64,000 bases of DNA from PALSA-693 sp963834725 (GTDB lineage: Bacteria > Actinomycetota > Acidimicrobiia > Acidimicrobiales > Palsa-688): assembly GCA_963834725.1 (NCBI GenBank), contig CAWICN010000001.1, forward strand, positions 3,906,001 to 3,970,000. Reading direction: 5' to 3'. Below are positions 1 to 8,395 of this stretch, piece by piece. The position numbers were made by a program, and so were the translations under genes. The first letter of the stretch is position 1. Every line of letters starts with the position of its first letter. The notes under the pieces are model-generated. The model was not told the DNA's origin. It worked only from the letters and a program-made list of their open reading frames with translations, and made no database searches.

Positions 1-549
1 CGCCCCGAGGGCGAGCGCCTCTCGGGCTGTGATCGGCCGGCCATCGAGAACCATTTCCAAACACTTGGTCGGGCCGATGAGCCGCGCCAGACGGGTCGTC
101 CCGCCCGCTCCGGGGATGATACCGAGAGCAACCTCCGGCTGGCCGTAGGTCGCTGACTCCGCTGCGATCCGGAGATCGCAGCCCCAGGACAACTCCGCAC
201 CGCCTCCCCATGCCTGCCCATTGTTGGCAGCAATGGAGATGATCGGCAGCGTTTCGAGGAAATCGAACACGCTCGTCACCTCGGGGCGGTCGCCTGCCGG
301 CCGGGACGTTTCCGGGGCAGCCGGCTCGCTGAACACGTCGACGATCCACTGCAACGACCAGTGGGCGATGAAGTATCCCGGTGTGTCGGATGCGAGGACG
401 ACCACCGAGCATCCCGCTTTCTGCACTTCTTGTACAGCGGAGATCACCTTGTTGGCCATTGCTGGGCCACCGAAGTTGTGGGGCGGATCACCGATAACGA
501 CCAACCCGACCTTTGCGGCCGGGAATGAGACCGTTGCTGTCGCTGCCAT
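1..549 (-). CDS. Enoyl-CoA hydratase/isomerase family protein (3' end outside window)
   Basis: Crotonase-fold enzyme expected to act on an acyl-CoA double bond, either hydration or isomerisation. About 183 codons are present; the C-terminus lies beyond the left edge. Visible family features: an oxyanion-hole region reading IISIAANNGQAWGGGAELSW near residue 110, followed by CDLRIAAESATYGQPEVALG and the glycine-rich GIIPGAGGTTRLARLIG typical of crotonases. The ATG at 549 begins MAATATVSFPAAKVGLVVIG. It starts 11 bp after the stop of the EthD gene, so the two are probably co-transcribed with the upstream CoA-transferase and ketosynthase genes. The substrate cannot be read from the sequence. Confidence 0.9.
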   Translation of the reverse strand, partial: MAATATVSFPAAKVGLVVIGDPPHNFGGPAMANKVISAVQEVQKAGCSVVVLASDTPGYFIAHWSLQWIVDVFSEPAAPETSRPAGDRPEVTSVFDFLETLPIISIAANNGQAWGGGAELSWGCDLRIAAESATYGQPEVALGIIPGAGGTTRLARLIGPTKCLEMVLDGRPITAREALALGA

Positions 550-560
550 CGTTGCTCCTC

Positions 561-1337
561 TCAGTACCAGCGGTCGATGAACACGTGCTCCTTGCCAAAC
601 CAAATGGCCGACCGGGCGAAATCGATGAACTTGGTCTCGTCCTCGATGGCCGCTCGCCCAGCGGCGGCGGCCTCGGGCCCGCCCCCCCGAACCGACCGGT
701 CCACCCACGCCTCGGCATGGCCCGTATAGGGCTCGACGGCCGTGCCCCGCGGTTCCCGCAGCGCCGCCTCCAGCGGGGACTCGTAGCGGTGCACCTGCTG
801 GTAGCGCAGCATCCCCATGCCTCCTGCCATCGAACGGATCAATGGACCGTGCATGGTCCGCCAGTAGGTCTGGGCGGCCTCGAGCGTCATGGTCGACGGG
901 TGGCGAAGCGGAAAGTGCAGTTTGACCACCGAGCTCTTCGGGCGGGCCACGAGGGTCTCGGGGACCGGATTGACCTGGGGGTACTCGTGGGCGAGCCAGA
1001 GCGGCGACGCCGGATGGTCAATGAAGCGCGCCTCGTCCGCCAGCAACTCGGCGGCGGCTCGCTGACCGCGGTCGCTCGCCGCCGCCGTGGCGAGTGCCTC
1101 TTCCGACTCCCACCAGAGCTCCGCGACGCCGTCGTACGGGGGCTCCATGCCGCCGCGGGCGGAGGCCATGGCCTCGTTGCCCGGATCGTCCACCCGGTGC
1201 GACTGGGTGTAGCGGAGGATCCCGAGCCCGACCTGGTGAAACGCTACGAGCGGGCCGTGTTCTTCGCGCCAGACGCGGTGGAACTCATCGAGGGATAGCT
1301 CAGGCTTGCGCCGGAGGAGGTACACGAGTCGGATCAT
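561..1337 (-). CDS. EthD domain-containing protein, two tandem EthD-like halves
   Basis: About 258 residues. The N-terminal half opens MIRLVYLLRRKPELSLDEF and contains EEHGPLV, the typical EthD/dimeric alpha-beta barrel pattern. A second half repeats the pattern (AQTYWRTMHGPLIRSMAGG). EthD proteins accompany ether, aromatic and CoA-ester catabolism; their exact chemistry is often unknown. The frame stays open upstream to 1514, but the residues before MIRLVYL are low-complexity and unlike the family, so the ATG at 1337 is preferred; ATG at 1346 is also possible. It lies between the CoA-transferase and enoyl-CoA hydratase genes on the same strand. Confidence 0.8.
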   Translation of the reverse strand: MIRLVYLLRRKPELSLDEFHRVWREEHGPLVAFHQVGLGILRYTQSHRVDDPGNEAMASARGGMEPPYDGVAELWWESEEALATAAASDRGQRAAAELLADEARFIDHPASPLWLAHEYPQVNPVPETLVARPKSSVVKLHFPLRHPSTMTLEAAQTYWRTMHGPLIRSMAGGMGMLRYQQVHRYESPLEAALREPRGTAVEPYTGHAEAWVDRSVRGGGPEAAAAGRAAIEDETKFIDFARSAIWFGKEHVFIDRWY

Positions 1338-1399
1338 GGACGGCATTATGGCCCGGATGGCCGGGCTGCGGGACGGCCGGCACGAGCGCGAGCAGGGTG

Positions 1400-1617
1400 A
1401 TCCCGGCCGACGCGGCGAAGGCGACGCCGACAGCGCCGGCCGGCGCCGGCACCGCAGGGGGGAGAGAGGCGGCCAGGGGCCGGCCCGGCCGTCGCCGCGC
1501 CCCGTCCCACACATCGCCGGCGACGGCGTCGGGCCGGTCGGCAGGCGGGTGCCGGCCCCGGCCAGCGCCAGGGCCGCCCGTTGCGCCTCGTCGAAGTACG
1601 GCGACGGCTCAGGAGGC
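1400..1617 (-). pseudogene. Possible relic of an AhpD/carboxymuconolactone decarboxylase-like gene
   Basis: The roughly 300-bp gap between the CoA-transferase and EthD genes holds a minus-strand stretch reading PEPSPYFDEAQRAALALAG and, after a change of frame, DAVAGDVWDGARR. This order (FDEaeRAALaLaea, then VpddVWdea) is characteristic of the C-terminal half of AhpD-like carboxymuconolactone decarboxylase family proteins. The N-terminal half with the CxxC motif is absent and the frame is broken, so I read it as a gene relic. The match is from memory of the family pattern and is not certain. Confidence 0.35.
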
Positions 1618-1634
1618 CAGGATGTGACAGCTGC

Positions 1635-4043
1635 TCAGGCGAACACCACTCTTCGCGCCTTGAGGTCGGCGACCTGATCTGGCGCGTAGCCGAGTTCCGC
1701 CAGGATGGAGTCGGTGTGCTGACCGGTCAGGCAGGCCGGAGCCGGTCGGCCCGGGGTCATCGACATCTTCACCGGTAGGCCGTGGCGGACAACCGGGCCG
1801 AAGGTGGGATCTTCCACCTCAAAGGTAAGCCCACTGTCAAGAAGGCCATGCTCGGTGGCGGTGAACTGCGAAGCTGTGCCCGGTGCGACCTCGGCGGCAC
1901 CGATGTCTCGAGCACTCAAGTCACGTTCCCAGTCGGCCGCGGACCGCATGGCGATCGCTTCTCCCAGGATGGCAACCAGCTCACCATCATGGGTGGCCCG
2001 TGCTGACGGGTCACAGAACCTGGGATCGTCTCCCAGTTCGGACCGGCCAAGGGCCTCGATCAGACTCCTCCACTCCGGCTGCGTCGGAGCCGCCAAGAAG
2101 ATCCAGCCGGTCCTGGCGGGGTAAAGACGATACAGGGCGTGAAGGCCGTACGACTCGGAATTCGGCGTGACCACGGGCGACTTACCCTCGAATCGAGTGA
2201 AATCATCCGCCAGGAAGTAGAGATTCGCATTCGCTAAGGTGCCGGAGACGAACTGGGCGATGCCATGGCGCGACCGGGCCAGCAAGGCCAGCAATGTGGT
2301 CGTGAAGAAGACGAGCGAGCCGTTTGAATCCCCCTCGGTTGGCAGCATGATTCGTGGTGCGATAGCCGCCCGCAGTGCCGTCGCATCCAGACCGTCGCTC
2401 ATCTCCGGAGCAAGCCACGCCGCCGCCTGTCGATGACAACTTCCAGCCAGGGCCGCGGCGGTGGCCGCATACATCGGTCGTGCGGCCCAGGGCCCCTCGA
2501 GCCCATAGCCGGCGCAATGGATATAGATGAGGTTGGGGTTGATTTGGTGGAGGCGCTGATAACCAAGCTGCACCCGCTCTACAACTCCGGGCCGGAAGCT
2601 GGTGAGAAAGACATCTGCGCCGGCTATCAGCTCGTGCACTATTCGCTGTCCGTCGCTCGACTTCGGGTCAATCGCCAGACTTTCCTTGCCCTCCATGACT
2701 TTGGTGTATCCGCTTTCCCTTGGCACCGTCATCTCGCGCATCGGGTCGCCCTGCTCGGGTTCCAATTTGATGACGCGCGCTCCCAGGGCGGCAGCCATCG
2801 TTGCCGCGAACGGCATGGCGTAGAAGTAGCCAAACTCTACGATCGTGACCCCCTCGAGCGGATGAATGGGTATGGGCGCCGCCGTGGTTGACCTGCGCCC
2901 CTGGCGGCCGGACGGTGTGACGGCTTCGCACCGGCCCAAGGCCGGGGCGGCCTGCTCGATGACTGATGGCGTCTCGGAGAAGCTCGCGATCGGCCCGATT
3001 TGGTCGACGGGCCCATGGACCGGGTCCTCGACCCTGATCACGCTGCCGTTATGGATGACTTGCGGATGGTCCATGGCGTCTTCGGTCGATCCGATCACCT
3101 CGAACGGCACATCCGGCTCAGAAAGAAACCGTTCGATCAACTCCTTGCCGTCGATCTGCCGCATTCGCTCCCAGAGCAGTTGCTCCCAAGCGTCGGCGTC
3201 ATCCGGGGTGGCGAACTTCGGCATGCGAGCGAACCGGTCTTCGTCCACGAGGTGCCCAAGATCGAGGGCCCGCATCACGGCGTGGGTTTGACGCGGAAAC
3301 ATCGTCTGAAGGCTGAACCACTGCCCGTCCCGGCTGCACCCGAGCAGGACATAGCGGCTCGCCGTGGGATCCTGGACACCGGTGCCGTCGGCCCTGGCGC
3401 CCGAAAGGTACTGGTAGAGCAGGGTGCCGCAATAGTCGTATGGGTTGAGTCCCTGCCAGAGCGAGCACTCGACCTGCTGACCGAATCCAGTTCTGTCCCG
3501 CACCAGCAACGCGGCCAGGATCCCTGCGGTCAGCATCTGAGATGCGCCGAAGCTTGCAAATGGCGCGTTGACATAGATTGGCTCAGATCGATAGGCGAAT
3601 ACACCCCTATTGAAGAGGCCAGACTTCGCAGCCACGACACCTTCGTACGCCTTGAGGTGAGCGAATGGACCGGTCGATGCGAAGGCACTGATAGACCCAT
3701 AGACCAGTCCCGGATTGAGTTCCGCGAGGTCAGAGTACCCGGTCTGCCAGCCCGACATCCTTCCGGGGCTAAACCCGTCTATTACAACGTCCGCGCCCTT
3801 GGCCAGATTACGAAGCCGACCGGTACCCTGAGGGGTTCGCAGATCAGCCACCATGCTCTCTTTGCCCCGGTTCCAAACGGCGAACCCGGACGAATAGGAC
3901 ACACGCAGGCGGTCGCCGTCCGGAGGCTCGAGCTTTATGACCTCGGCGCCGTTGTCCGCCAGTATCATCCCTGCCAGCGCCGCCACCGTGCTGCCGGCGC
4001 CGCACTCCACCACCATCAGGCCTTCACATACAGTCCGCGGCAC
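1635..4043 (-). CDS. Two-domain CoA-transferase family III (CaiB/BaiF) protein
   Basis: 802 residues made of two full family III CoA-transferase domains in tandem. The first begins near residue 8 with GAGSTVAALAGMILADNGAE then VIKLEPPDGD. The second begins near residue 395 with LEGVTIVEFGYFYAMPFAAT and ALGARVIKLEPEQGDPMREM. Single-domain enzymes (formyl-CoA transferase, CaiB, alpha-methylacyl-CoA racemase) are about 400 residues, so this is a fusion. The family moves CoA between carboxylic acids through an aspartyl-enzyme intermediate; which half is active and on what acid cannot be told. It starts 19 bp after the ketosynthase stop, implying one transcript. Confidence 0.9.
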   Translation of the reverse strand: MPRTVCEGLMVVECGAGSTVAALAGMILADNGAEVIKLEPPDGDRLRVSYSSGFAVWNRGKESMVADLRTPQGTGRLRNLAKGADVVIDGFSPGRMSGWQTGYSDLAELNPGLVYGSISAFASTGPFAHLKAYEGVVAAKSGLFNRGVFAYRSEPIYVNAPFASFGASQMLTAGILAALLVRDRTGFGQQVECSLWQGLNPYDYCGTLLYQYLSGARADGTGVQDPTASRYVLLGCSRDGQWFSLQTMFPRQTHAVMRALDLGHLVDEDRFARMPKFATPDDADAWEQLLWERMRQIDGKELIERFLSEPDVPFEVIGSTEDAMDHPQVIHNGSVIRVEDPVHGPVDQIGPIASFSETPSVIEQAAPALGRCEAVTPSGRQGRRSTTAAPIPIHPLEGVTIVEFGYFYAMPFAATMAAALGARVIKLEPEQGDPMREMTVPRESGYTKVMEGKESLAIDPKSSDGQRIVHELIAGADVFLTSFRPGVVERVQLGYQRLHQINPNLIYIHCAGYGLEGPWAARPMYAATAAALAGSCHRQAAAWLAPEMSDGLDATALRAAIAPRIMLPTEGDSNGSLVFFTTTLLALLARSRHGIAQFVSGTLANANLYFLADDFTRFEGKSPVVTPNSESYGLHALYRLYPARTGWIFLAAPTQPEWRSLIEALGRSELGDDPRFCDPSARATHDGELVAILGEAIAMRSAADWERDLSARDIGAAEVAPGTASQFTATEHGLLDSGLTFEVEDPTFGPVVRHGLPVKMSMTPGRPAPACLTGQHTDSILAELGYAPDQVADLKARRVVFA

Positions 4044-4062
4044 TTGCGACGTCCTCTCGCTA

Positions 4063-5310
4063 TCAGTCCCTCGCGTTACGGCTTACGACCAGCGATGCAT
4101 CCTGACCGCCGAACCCGAAGGCATTGACCTGCACGGCCTGCGGGCGTAGTGCGATTGGTTGCCCGAGGATAACGTCGAAGCCAATCTCTTGATCGAGATT
4201 CTGCGTGCCCATGGTGGCCGGGAACACGCCCGTTTTCATCGCGTTGACCGCGACAGCAACCCCCATCCCACCGGAGGCCGCTCCCGTGTGCCCAACGGTC
4301 CCTTTGATCGACATCGCTCTGATGGGCCGCCCTCGCGTCGTAAACAGGCCGTTCAAGGCGCGGATCTCTGCAGTATCGCCCGTCGGTGTCCCTGTAGCGT
4401 GAGCCACGACGACGTCGATGTCCTCCGGACCCAGGGCCGCCTCCTCCAGTGCGTCCTCCATGGCCTGACGTTCCCAGACGCCGGTAGGTTCGGGGGACGA
4501 CGGGTGATACCCGTCGGCCAGACTGCCATGGCCTCGAACGTACGCGAGGACCTCCGCGCCGCGGGCAATGGCGTGCTCGCCGCGCTCGATGACGAACATG
4601 ACACTGCCCTCGGCACCCACGATGCCGGTCCGATCCCTGTCGAACGGCAGACTCGCCCGCTTCGGGTCACGCTCCAGAGAGTTCATCTTGTACCCCCGCC
4701 CCGCGTACATCGTGGCCGGCACAAAATTGTCATCCAGACCGGCAACGGGAGGTTTACTACCTCCTTCTGTACCGCCGGCTAAAGCGACATCAACCTCACC
4801 GCGGGAAACCATCCGTGCCGCGAGGCCGATGGCGTCGATAGAGGAAGCACACGCATGACAAAGGGTGAGCTGCGGACCATGGAGATCCCATTTTATGGCG
4901 ATTTGGGCCGCCGCCATGTTCGGCCACATTTGGATCATTATCTTGGGGTCTACGGCTTCAGGACCAACCTTCTCGAGGCGATGCTGGGCTCGTAGCAGAG
5001 CGCTCGATCCACCCATACTCGTGCCATGGACGATGGCGGTCTTCCTCGGATCGAGACGGTCCAGGCCGGCTGCCTGCACGCACTCCGCGGTGGCCGCGAC
5101 TGCGAACTGAGCGAATCCCTCTGTACCTTCCAGAACCTTGGCATCGAGGACTTCCCCGGGGTTGAAGTCCGGAACAACTGACCTCAGTGATCCTCGCTCG
5201 CCGAGTTCGATGGTGATCCGGCCGGATAACATCCCGTCCAGGAAAGGGACAAGACCTGTTCCGAATGGGGAGACAATGCCCATACCGGTGATCGCCACGT
5301 CCTCCATCAC
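4063..5310 (-). CDS. Beta-ketoacyl synthase (FabF-like ketosynthase)
   Basis: 415 residues, normal length for a KAS-II type condensing enzyme. The thiolase-fold catalytic set is complete: nucleophile Cys154 in LCHACASSIDAIG, His304 in VVAHATGTPTGD, Lys336 in SIKGTVGHTG and His341. Such enzymes perform decarboxylative Claisen condensation of acyl thioesters in fatty acid or polyketide synthesis. No acyl carrier protein, malonyltransferase or ketoreductase is adjacent; instead it leads a probable operon with a CoA-transferase, EthD protein and enoyl-CoA hydratase, suggesting a specialised acyl-CoA pathway. It opens MMEDVAITGMGIVSPFGTG; either ATG is possible. Confidence 0.9.
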   Translation of the reverse strand: MMEDVAITGMGIVSPFGTGLVPFLDGMLSGRITIELGERGSLRSVVPDFNPGEVLDAKVLEGTEGFAQFAVAATAECVQAAGLDRLDPRKTAIVHGTSMGGSSALLRAQHRLEKVGPEAVDPKIMIQMWPNMAAAQIAIKWDLHGPQLTLCHACASSIDAIGLAARMVSRGEVDVALAGGTEGGSKPPVAGLDDNFVPATMYAGRGYKMNSLERDPKRASLPFDRDRTGIVGAEGSVMFVIERGEHAIARGAEVLAYVRGHGSLADGYHPSSPEPTGVWERQAMEDALEEAALGPEDIDVVVAHATGTPTGDTAEIRALNGLFTTRGRPIRAMSIKGTVGHTGAASGGMGVAVAVNAMKTGVFPATMGTQNLDQEIGFDVILGQPIALRPQAVQVNAFGFGGQDASLVVSRNARD

Positions 5311-5407
5311 TCCTCCATTCTCAGGTCCACTTCACCCTGCAACAGTCTGTCAGCTATTCATGCAGGCGACTAGCCCCGCCTTGCGGCAGCTAGCGCTGCC
5401 ATGCCAA

Positions 5408-5818
5408 CTAGAACGACACCAGTCCGCCCGTGATGGCACGCGGATCGCTGGTTGAAACGATCTCCTTGCCGAGCGGCGTCAGCGATGCGAGCGCAAGCTT
5501 GAAGTCCGCCACCCCGAGGGGGATGCCGATGATGGTCAGGCAGAGCGCAATCCCTGTGGCTATGTGGGCCAAGGCCAGCCAGATCCCGATAAGAATGAAC
5601 CAGATGACGTTGCCGATCGCCGTCGCGGCGCCGGCACTGGGTCGCCGGATGAGGGTCCGTCCAAAAGGCCACAGCACGAAAGCAGCAAGACGGAACGCGG
5701 CGATGCCGAACGGGATGGTGATAATGAGGATGAACATCACCAGGGCGGCGGATGCATACAACAGTGCGAGCCAGAACCCGGCCAGGACCAGCCAGATAAG
5801 GTTTAGGAGCGTCCTCAC
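5408..5818 (-). CDS. YccF domain-containing inner membrane protein
   Basis: 136 residues, nearly all hydrophobic, with about four membrane segments. Two internal YccF repeats are visible: TIPFGIAAFRLAAFVLWPFG near residue 36 and IGIPLGVADFKLALASLTPL near residue 100, each following a hydrophobic hairpin. This repeated pattern is diagnostic of the YccF family, whose function is unknown. It stands alone, upstream of the ketosynthase operon with a 97-bp gap and divergent from the next gene. Confidence 0.85.
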   Translation of the reverse strand: MRTLLNLIWLVLAGFWLALLYASAALVMFILIITIPFGIAAFRLAAFVLWPFGRTLIRRPSAGAATAIGNVIWFILIGIWLALAHIATGIALCLTIIGIPLGVADFKLALASLTPLGKEIVSTSDPRAITGGLVSF

Positions 5819-6029
5819 CCCTCCAGTGTGTCACGTCGGCACCCCGCGACCCGTCCCGGATGGTGTCTTTGACACCTGCCATCTCGTGACCGGGCCAGTG
5901 GGCCCAAACGTCGATGGGGACGCTGTGCACTCGACGGGCCAGGCCCCGGCGGCACGGGGAGCAACGACGAAGGGGTAACCGCCCGGCTGGCAGGGGTGTG
6001 CTGGTACGGCTCGTGGATAACCTGCGACG

Positions 6030-6566
6030 ATGATGCTGGCATCAGCGCCGAATTGGGCCGAGCAGGTCACAGCGATCGCCACCGCGGTGTTGGCGCTGAG
6101 TTTGTTCGGGGCCGTAGCAGCAGGCGTAGTCGGGGCCCAGCAGGTGCGCGAAGCGCGTCGCAGTCGACAGGCGCTGATGGCGGCCGAGTTCATTCGACGC
6201 TGGAACGACGAAACGCTGGTGGAGGCCCGGCAGTTGGTTGCCCGATTTGGGAAGCCGGAGGATCTCGCGGCGGCATTCGAGCAATATGTCGCCGACAACT
6301 CGCGCCAGGCCTACGTGCTGTACCGGGAACTGGATTACTTCGAGCAGCTCGCGGCCTTAGAGCGGTCGGGGGCACTCGATTTCGCCCTGCTCAAGCTCCT
6401 CGTCGGTCCCATCGTGGTCGACCGCTGGCGGCTGTGGGAGCCGGCACTGTCTGCGGTGCACGGCGAAACCGTCTACCCGTTGTTTCGTGATCTGGCCGAC
6501 AGGATCCGTCGATCGCTGGATGACGGGACCCCCGCGAGGGCTCCAGGCCGCGGACCTCGCATGTAG
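6030..6566 (+). CDS. DUF4760-like membrane-anchored protein
   Basis: 178 residues. One N-terminal membrane segment (about residues 12-37) is followed by a soluble, mostly helical domain with VREARRSRQALMAAEFIRRW and YRELDYFEQLAALERSGAL. That layout, with a hydrophobic anchor, a basic linker and a helical bundle centred on a YfEqla-like motif, resembles DUF4760 proteins of unknown function. Two in-frame ATGs occur at 6030 and 6033. No partner genes nearby suggest a role. Confidence 0.65.
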   Translation: MMLASAPNWAEQVTAIATAVLALSLFGAVAAGVVGAQQVREARRSRQALMAAEFIRRWNDETLVEARQLVARFGKPEDLAAAFEQYVADNSRQAYVLYRELDYFEQLAALERSGALDFALLKLLVGPIVVDRWRLWEPALSAVHGETVYPLFRDLADRIRRSLDDGTPARAPGRGPRM

Positions 6567-6828
6567 CGTCCCCGCCCGTAATGCGGCCGCACACCTGGTC
6601 ACAGAGCTATCGGACGGTGCCGGGTTCCGTCAAAATGGACAGACCCGATTGTCAGGCGAGCCTCCGTCGTCCCGGCCGTACTTGACACGGGTGGCGGGGC
6701 GGCATCTCGCTCGTGCTCGTCGGCGCCGGGCGGTCTAGGGTGGTCACACTGCTACTCAGCCGTGAGGGTGCGAGTCGGCCCGATCGGCGCGACGAATGTC
6801 GACATCAGTCCAGTGGAGGAATCTGTCA

Positions 6829-8247
6829 ATGATTGTCAAGGACACGATTTACATCGATGGGGCCTGGGTCCCGAGCACGAGTTCGGGGACGCTGCCAGTA
6901 ACCAACTCGACCACCGAAGAGGTGATGGGCACCGTGCCCGAGGGTACGGCCGAGGATGTTGATAGGGCGGTCGCTGCGGCTCGCAAGGCGTTCCCGGCCT
7001 GGGCCGCGACGTCGGTCGAGGAGCGGGCCAAGTTCTGCGCCCGCATCGCCGAAGGCCTCCAGGCCCGGATGGACGAGATCGCCACCCTGGTGAGCCAGGA
7101 AGTCGGGATGGTCAAGCCCCTCAGCCTGGCCGTTCAGGCCGGACTGCCGCTCAACTCGTTCAAGTCGGCCGCGCAGCTCGTCGACTCCTTCCCATTCGAG
7201 GAAAAGACGGGCAACTCGGTGATCGTGCGCGAGCCGATCGGCGTGGTCGGGTGCATCACCCCCTGGAACTACCCTCTGCACCAGATCGCGGCCAAGGTTG
7301 CCTACGGGCTCGCGGCCGGCTGCACCATTGTTCTCAAGCCTTCGGAGATGGCCCCGCTCAACGCGTACGTGCTGGCCGAGGTCGTTGACGAGATCGGGCT
7401 CCCGGCGGGTGTGTTCAATATGGTCTCCGGGGTCGGCCCGGTCGTGGGTGAGGCCATCGCCGCCCACCCCGACGTCGACATGGTCTCGTTCACCGGCTCG
7501 ACCCGGGCCGGCCGTCGGGTCGCCGAGCTGTGCGGTGCCCGCATCGCCAAGGTCGCCCTCGAGCTCGGCGGCAAGAGCGCCAACGTCATCCTGCCTGACG
7601 CCGACCTGGAAAAGGCGGTGGCTGACGGTGTTGGCAAGGCCTACTTCAATTCCGGCCAGACCTGCTCGGCCCTCACCCGCATGCTCGTGCCGCGCGACCG
7701 CCTGGCCGAGGCCGAGGAGATCGCGGCGCGGACGGCCCAGAAGATGAGGCCCGGCGATCCGTTCGCCGAGACGTCTCGGCTTGGGCCTCTTGTCTCCCAG
7801 ACCCAGTGGGACCGGGTGCAGGGTTATATCCAGAAGGGCCTGGATGAGGGCGCCACCCTGGTTACCGGTGGCCTGGGCAAGCCCGAAGGGCTCGAGACAG
7901 GGTTCTTCGCCAAGCCGACCGTCTTCTCGAATGTGCGGCGGGACATGACGATCGCCCAGGAGGAGATCTTCGGGCCGGTGCTGTCGATCCTCCCTTACGA
8001 CACCGAGGAGGAGGCGATCGAGATCGCCAATGACTCCCAGTACGGTCTGGCCGGGGGCGTGTGGGCCGGCACCCGGGAGAAGGCCGAGTCGGTTGCTCGC
8101 CAGATCCGGACGGGTCAGGTCGAGATCAACGGCGGCGCCTTCAACCCCAACGCTCCGTTCGGCGGGTACAAGAAGTCCGGCATCGGGCGGGAGTATGGCA
8201 AGTACGGGCTGGAGGAGTTCCTGCTGGTCAAAAGCATGCAGGAATGA
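6829..8247 (+). CDS. NAD(P)-dependent aldehyde dehydrogenase
   Basis: 472 residues, typical for the aldehyde dehydrogenase superfamily, which oxidises aldehydes to acids. The catalytic set is intact: general base Glu245 in ALELGGKSANVIL, nucleophile Cys279 in FNSGQTCSALTR, and the PWNYPLHQIAAK and FTGSTRAGRRVAEL cofactor segments. The ATG at 6829 was chosen because TGGAGGA ends 8 bp upstream and the encoded MIVKDTIYIDGAWV matches the usual N-terminus; the frame is open further upstream to 6796 without a good ribosome site. A strong inverted repeat just after the stop probably ends the transcript. Substrate specificity is not deducible. Confidence 0.93.
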   Translation: MIVKDTIYIDGAWVPSTSSGTLPVTNSTTEEVMGTVPEGTAEDVDRAVAAARKAFPAWAATSVEERAKFCARIAEGLQARMDEIATLVSQEVGMVKPLSLAVQAGLPLNSFKSAAQLVDSFPFEEKTGNSVIVREPIGVVGCITPWNYPLHQIAAKVAYGLAAGCTIVLKPSEMAPLNAYVLAEVVDEIGLPAGVFNMVSGVGPVVGEAIAAHPDVDMVSFTGSTRAGRRVAELCGARIAKVALELGGKSANVILPDADLEKAVADGVGKAYFNSGQTCSALTRMLVPRDRLAEAEEIAARTAQKMRPGDPFAETSRLGPLVSQTQWDRVQGYIQKGLDEGATLVTGGLGKPEGLETGFFAKPTVFSNVRRDMTIAQEEIFGPVLSILPYDTEEEAIEIANDSQYGLAGGVWAGTREKAESVARQIRTGQVEINGGAFNPNAPFGGYKKSGIGREYGKYGLEEFLLVKSMQE

Positions 8248-8253
8248 CCTTCG

Positions 8254-8302
8254 CGGGCGTCTCGGGTCGGCCCGTCGGTATTCTTCGATCCCGAGACGCC
8301 CG
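8254..8302 (+). terminator. Perfect 13-bp inverted repeat downstream of the aldehyde dehydrogenase gene
   Basis: Arms at 8254-8266 and 8290-8302 are perfectly complementary (CGGGCGTCTCGGG against CCCGAGACGCCCG) around a 23-base loop, starting seven bases after the stop codon. There is no U-tract, which is common for actinobacterial hairpin terminators. Confidence 0.6.
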
Positions 8303-8395
8303 ATGCTCGTATCGCGCCAATCGCCCGGAAACGTCAGAAGCTGACGGTATTGGGGCTTGCATCTAGTCAGCACCTGTCTACTACAGTGCGGACGT

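Noticed and set aside
1338..1514. N-terminal extension of the EthD protein
   Set aside because: Pro/Arg/Ser-rich residues unlike the family; the same DNA carries AhpD-like coding traces in other frames.
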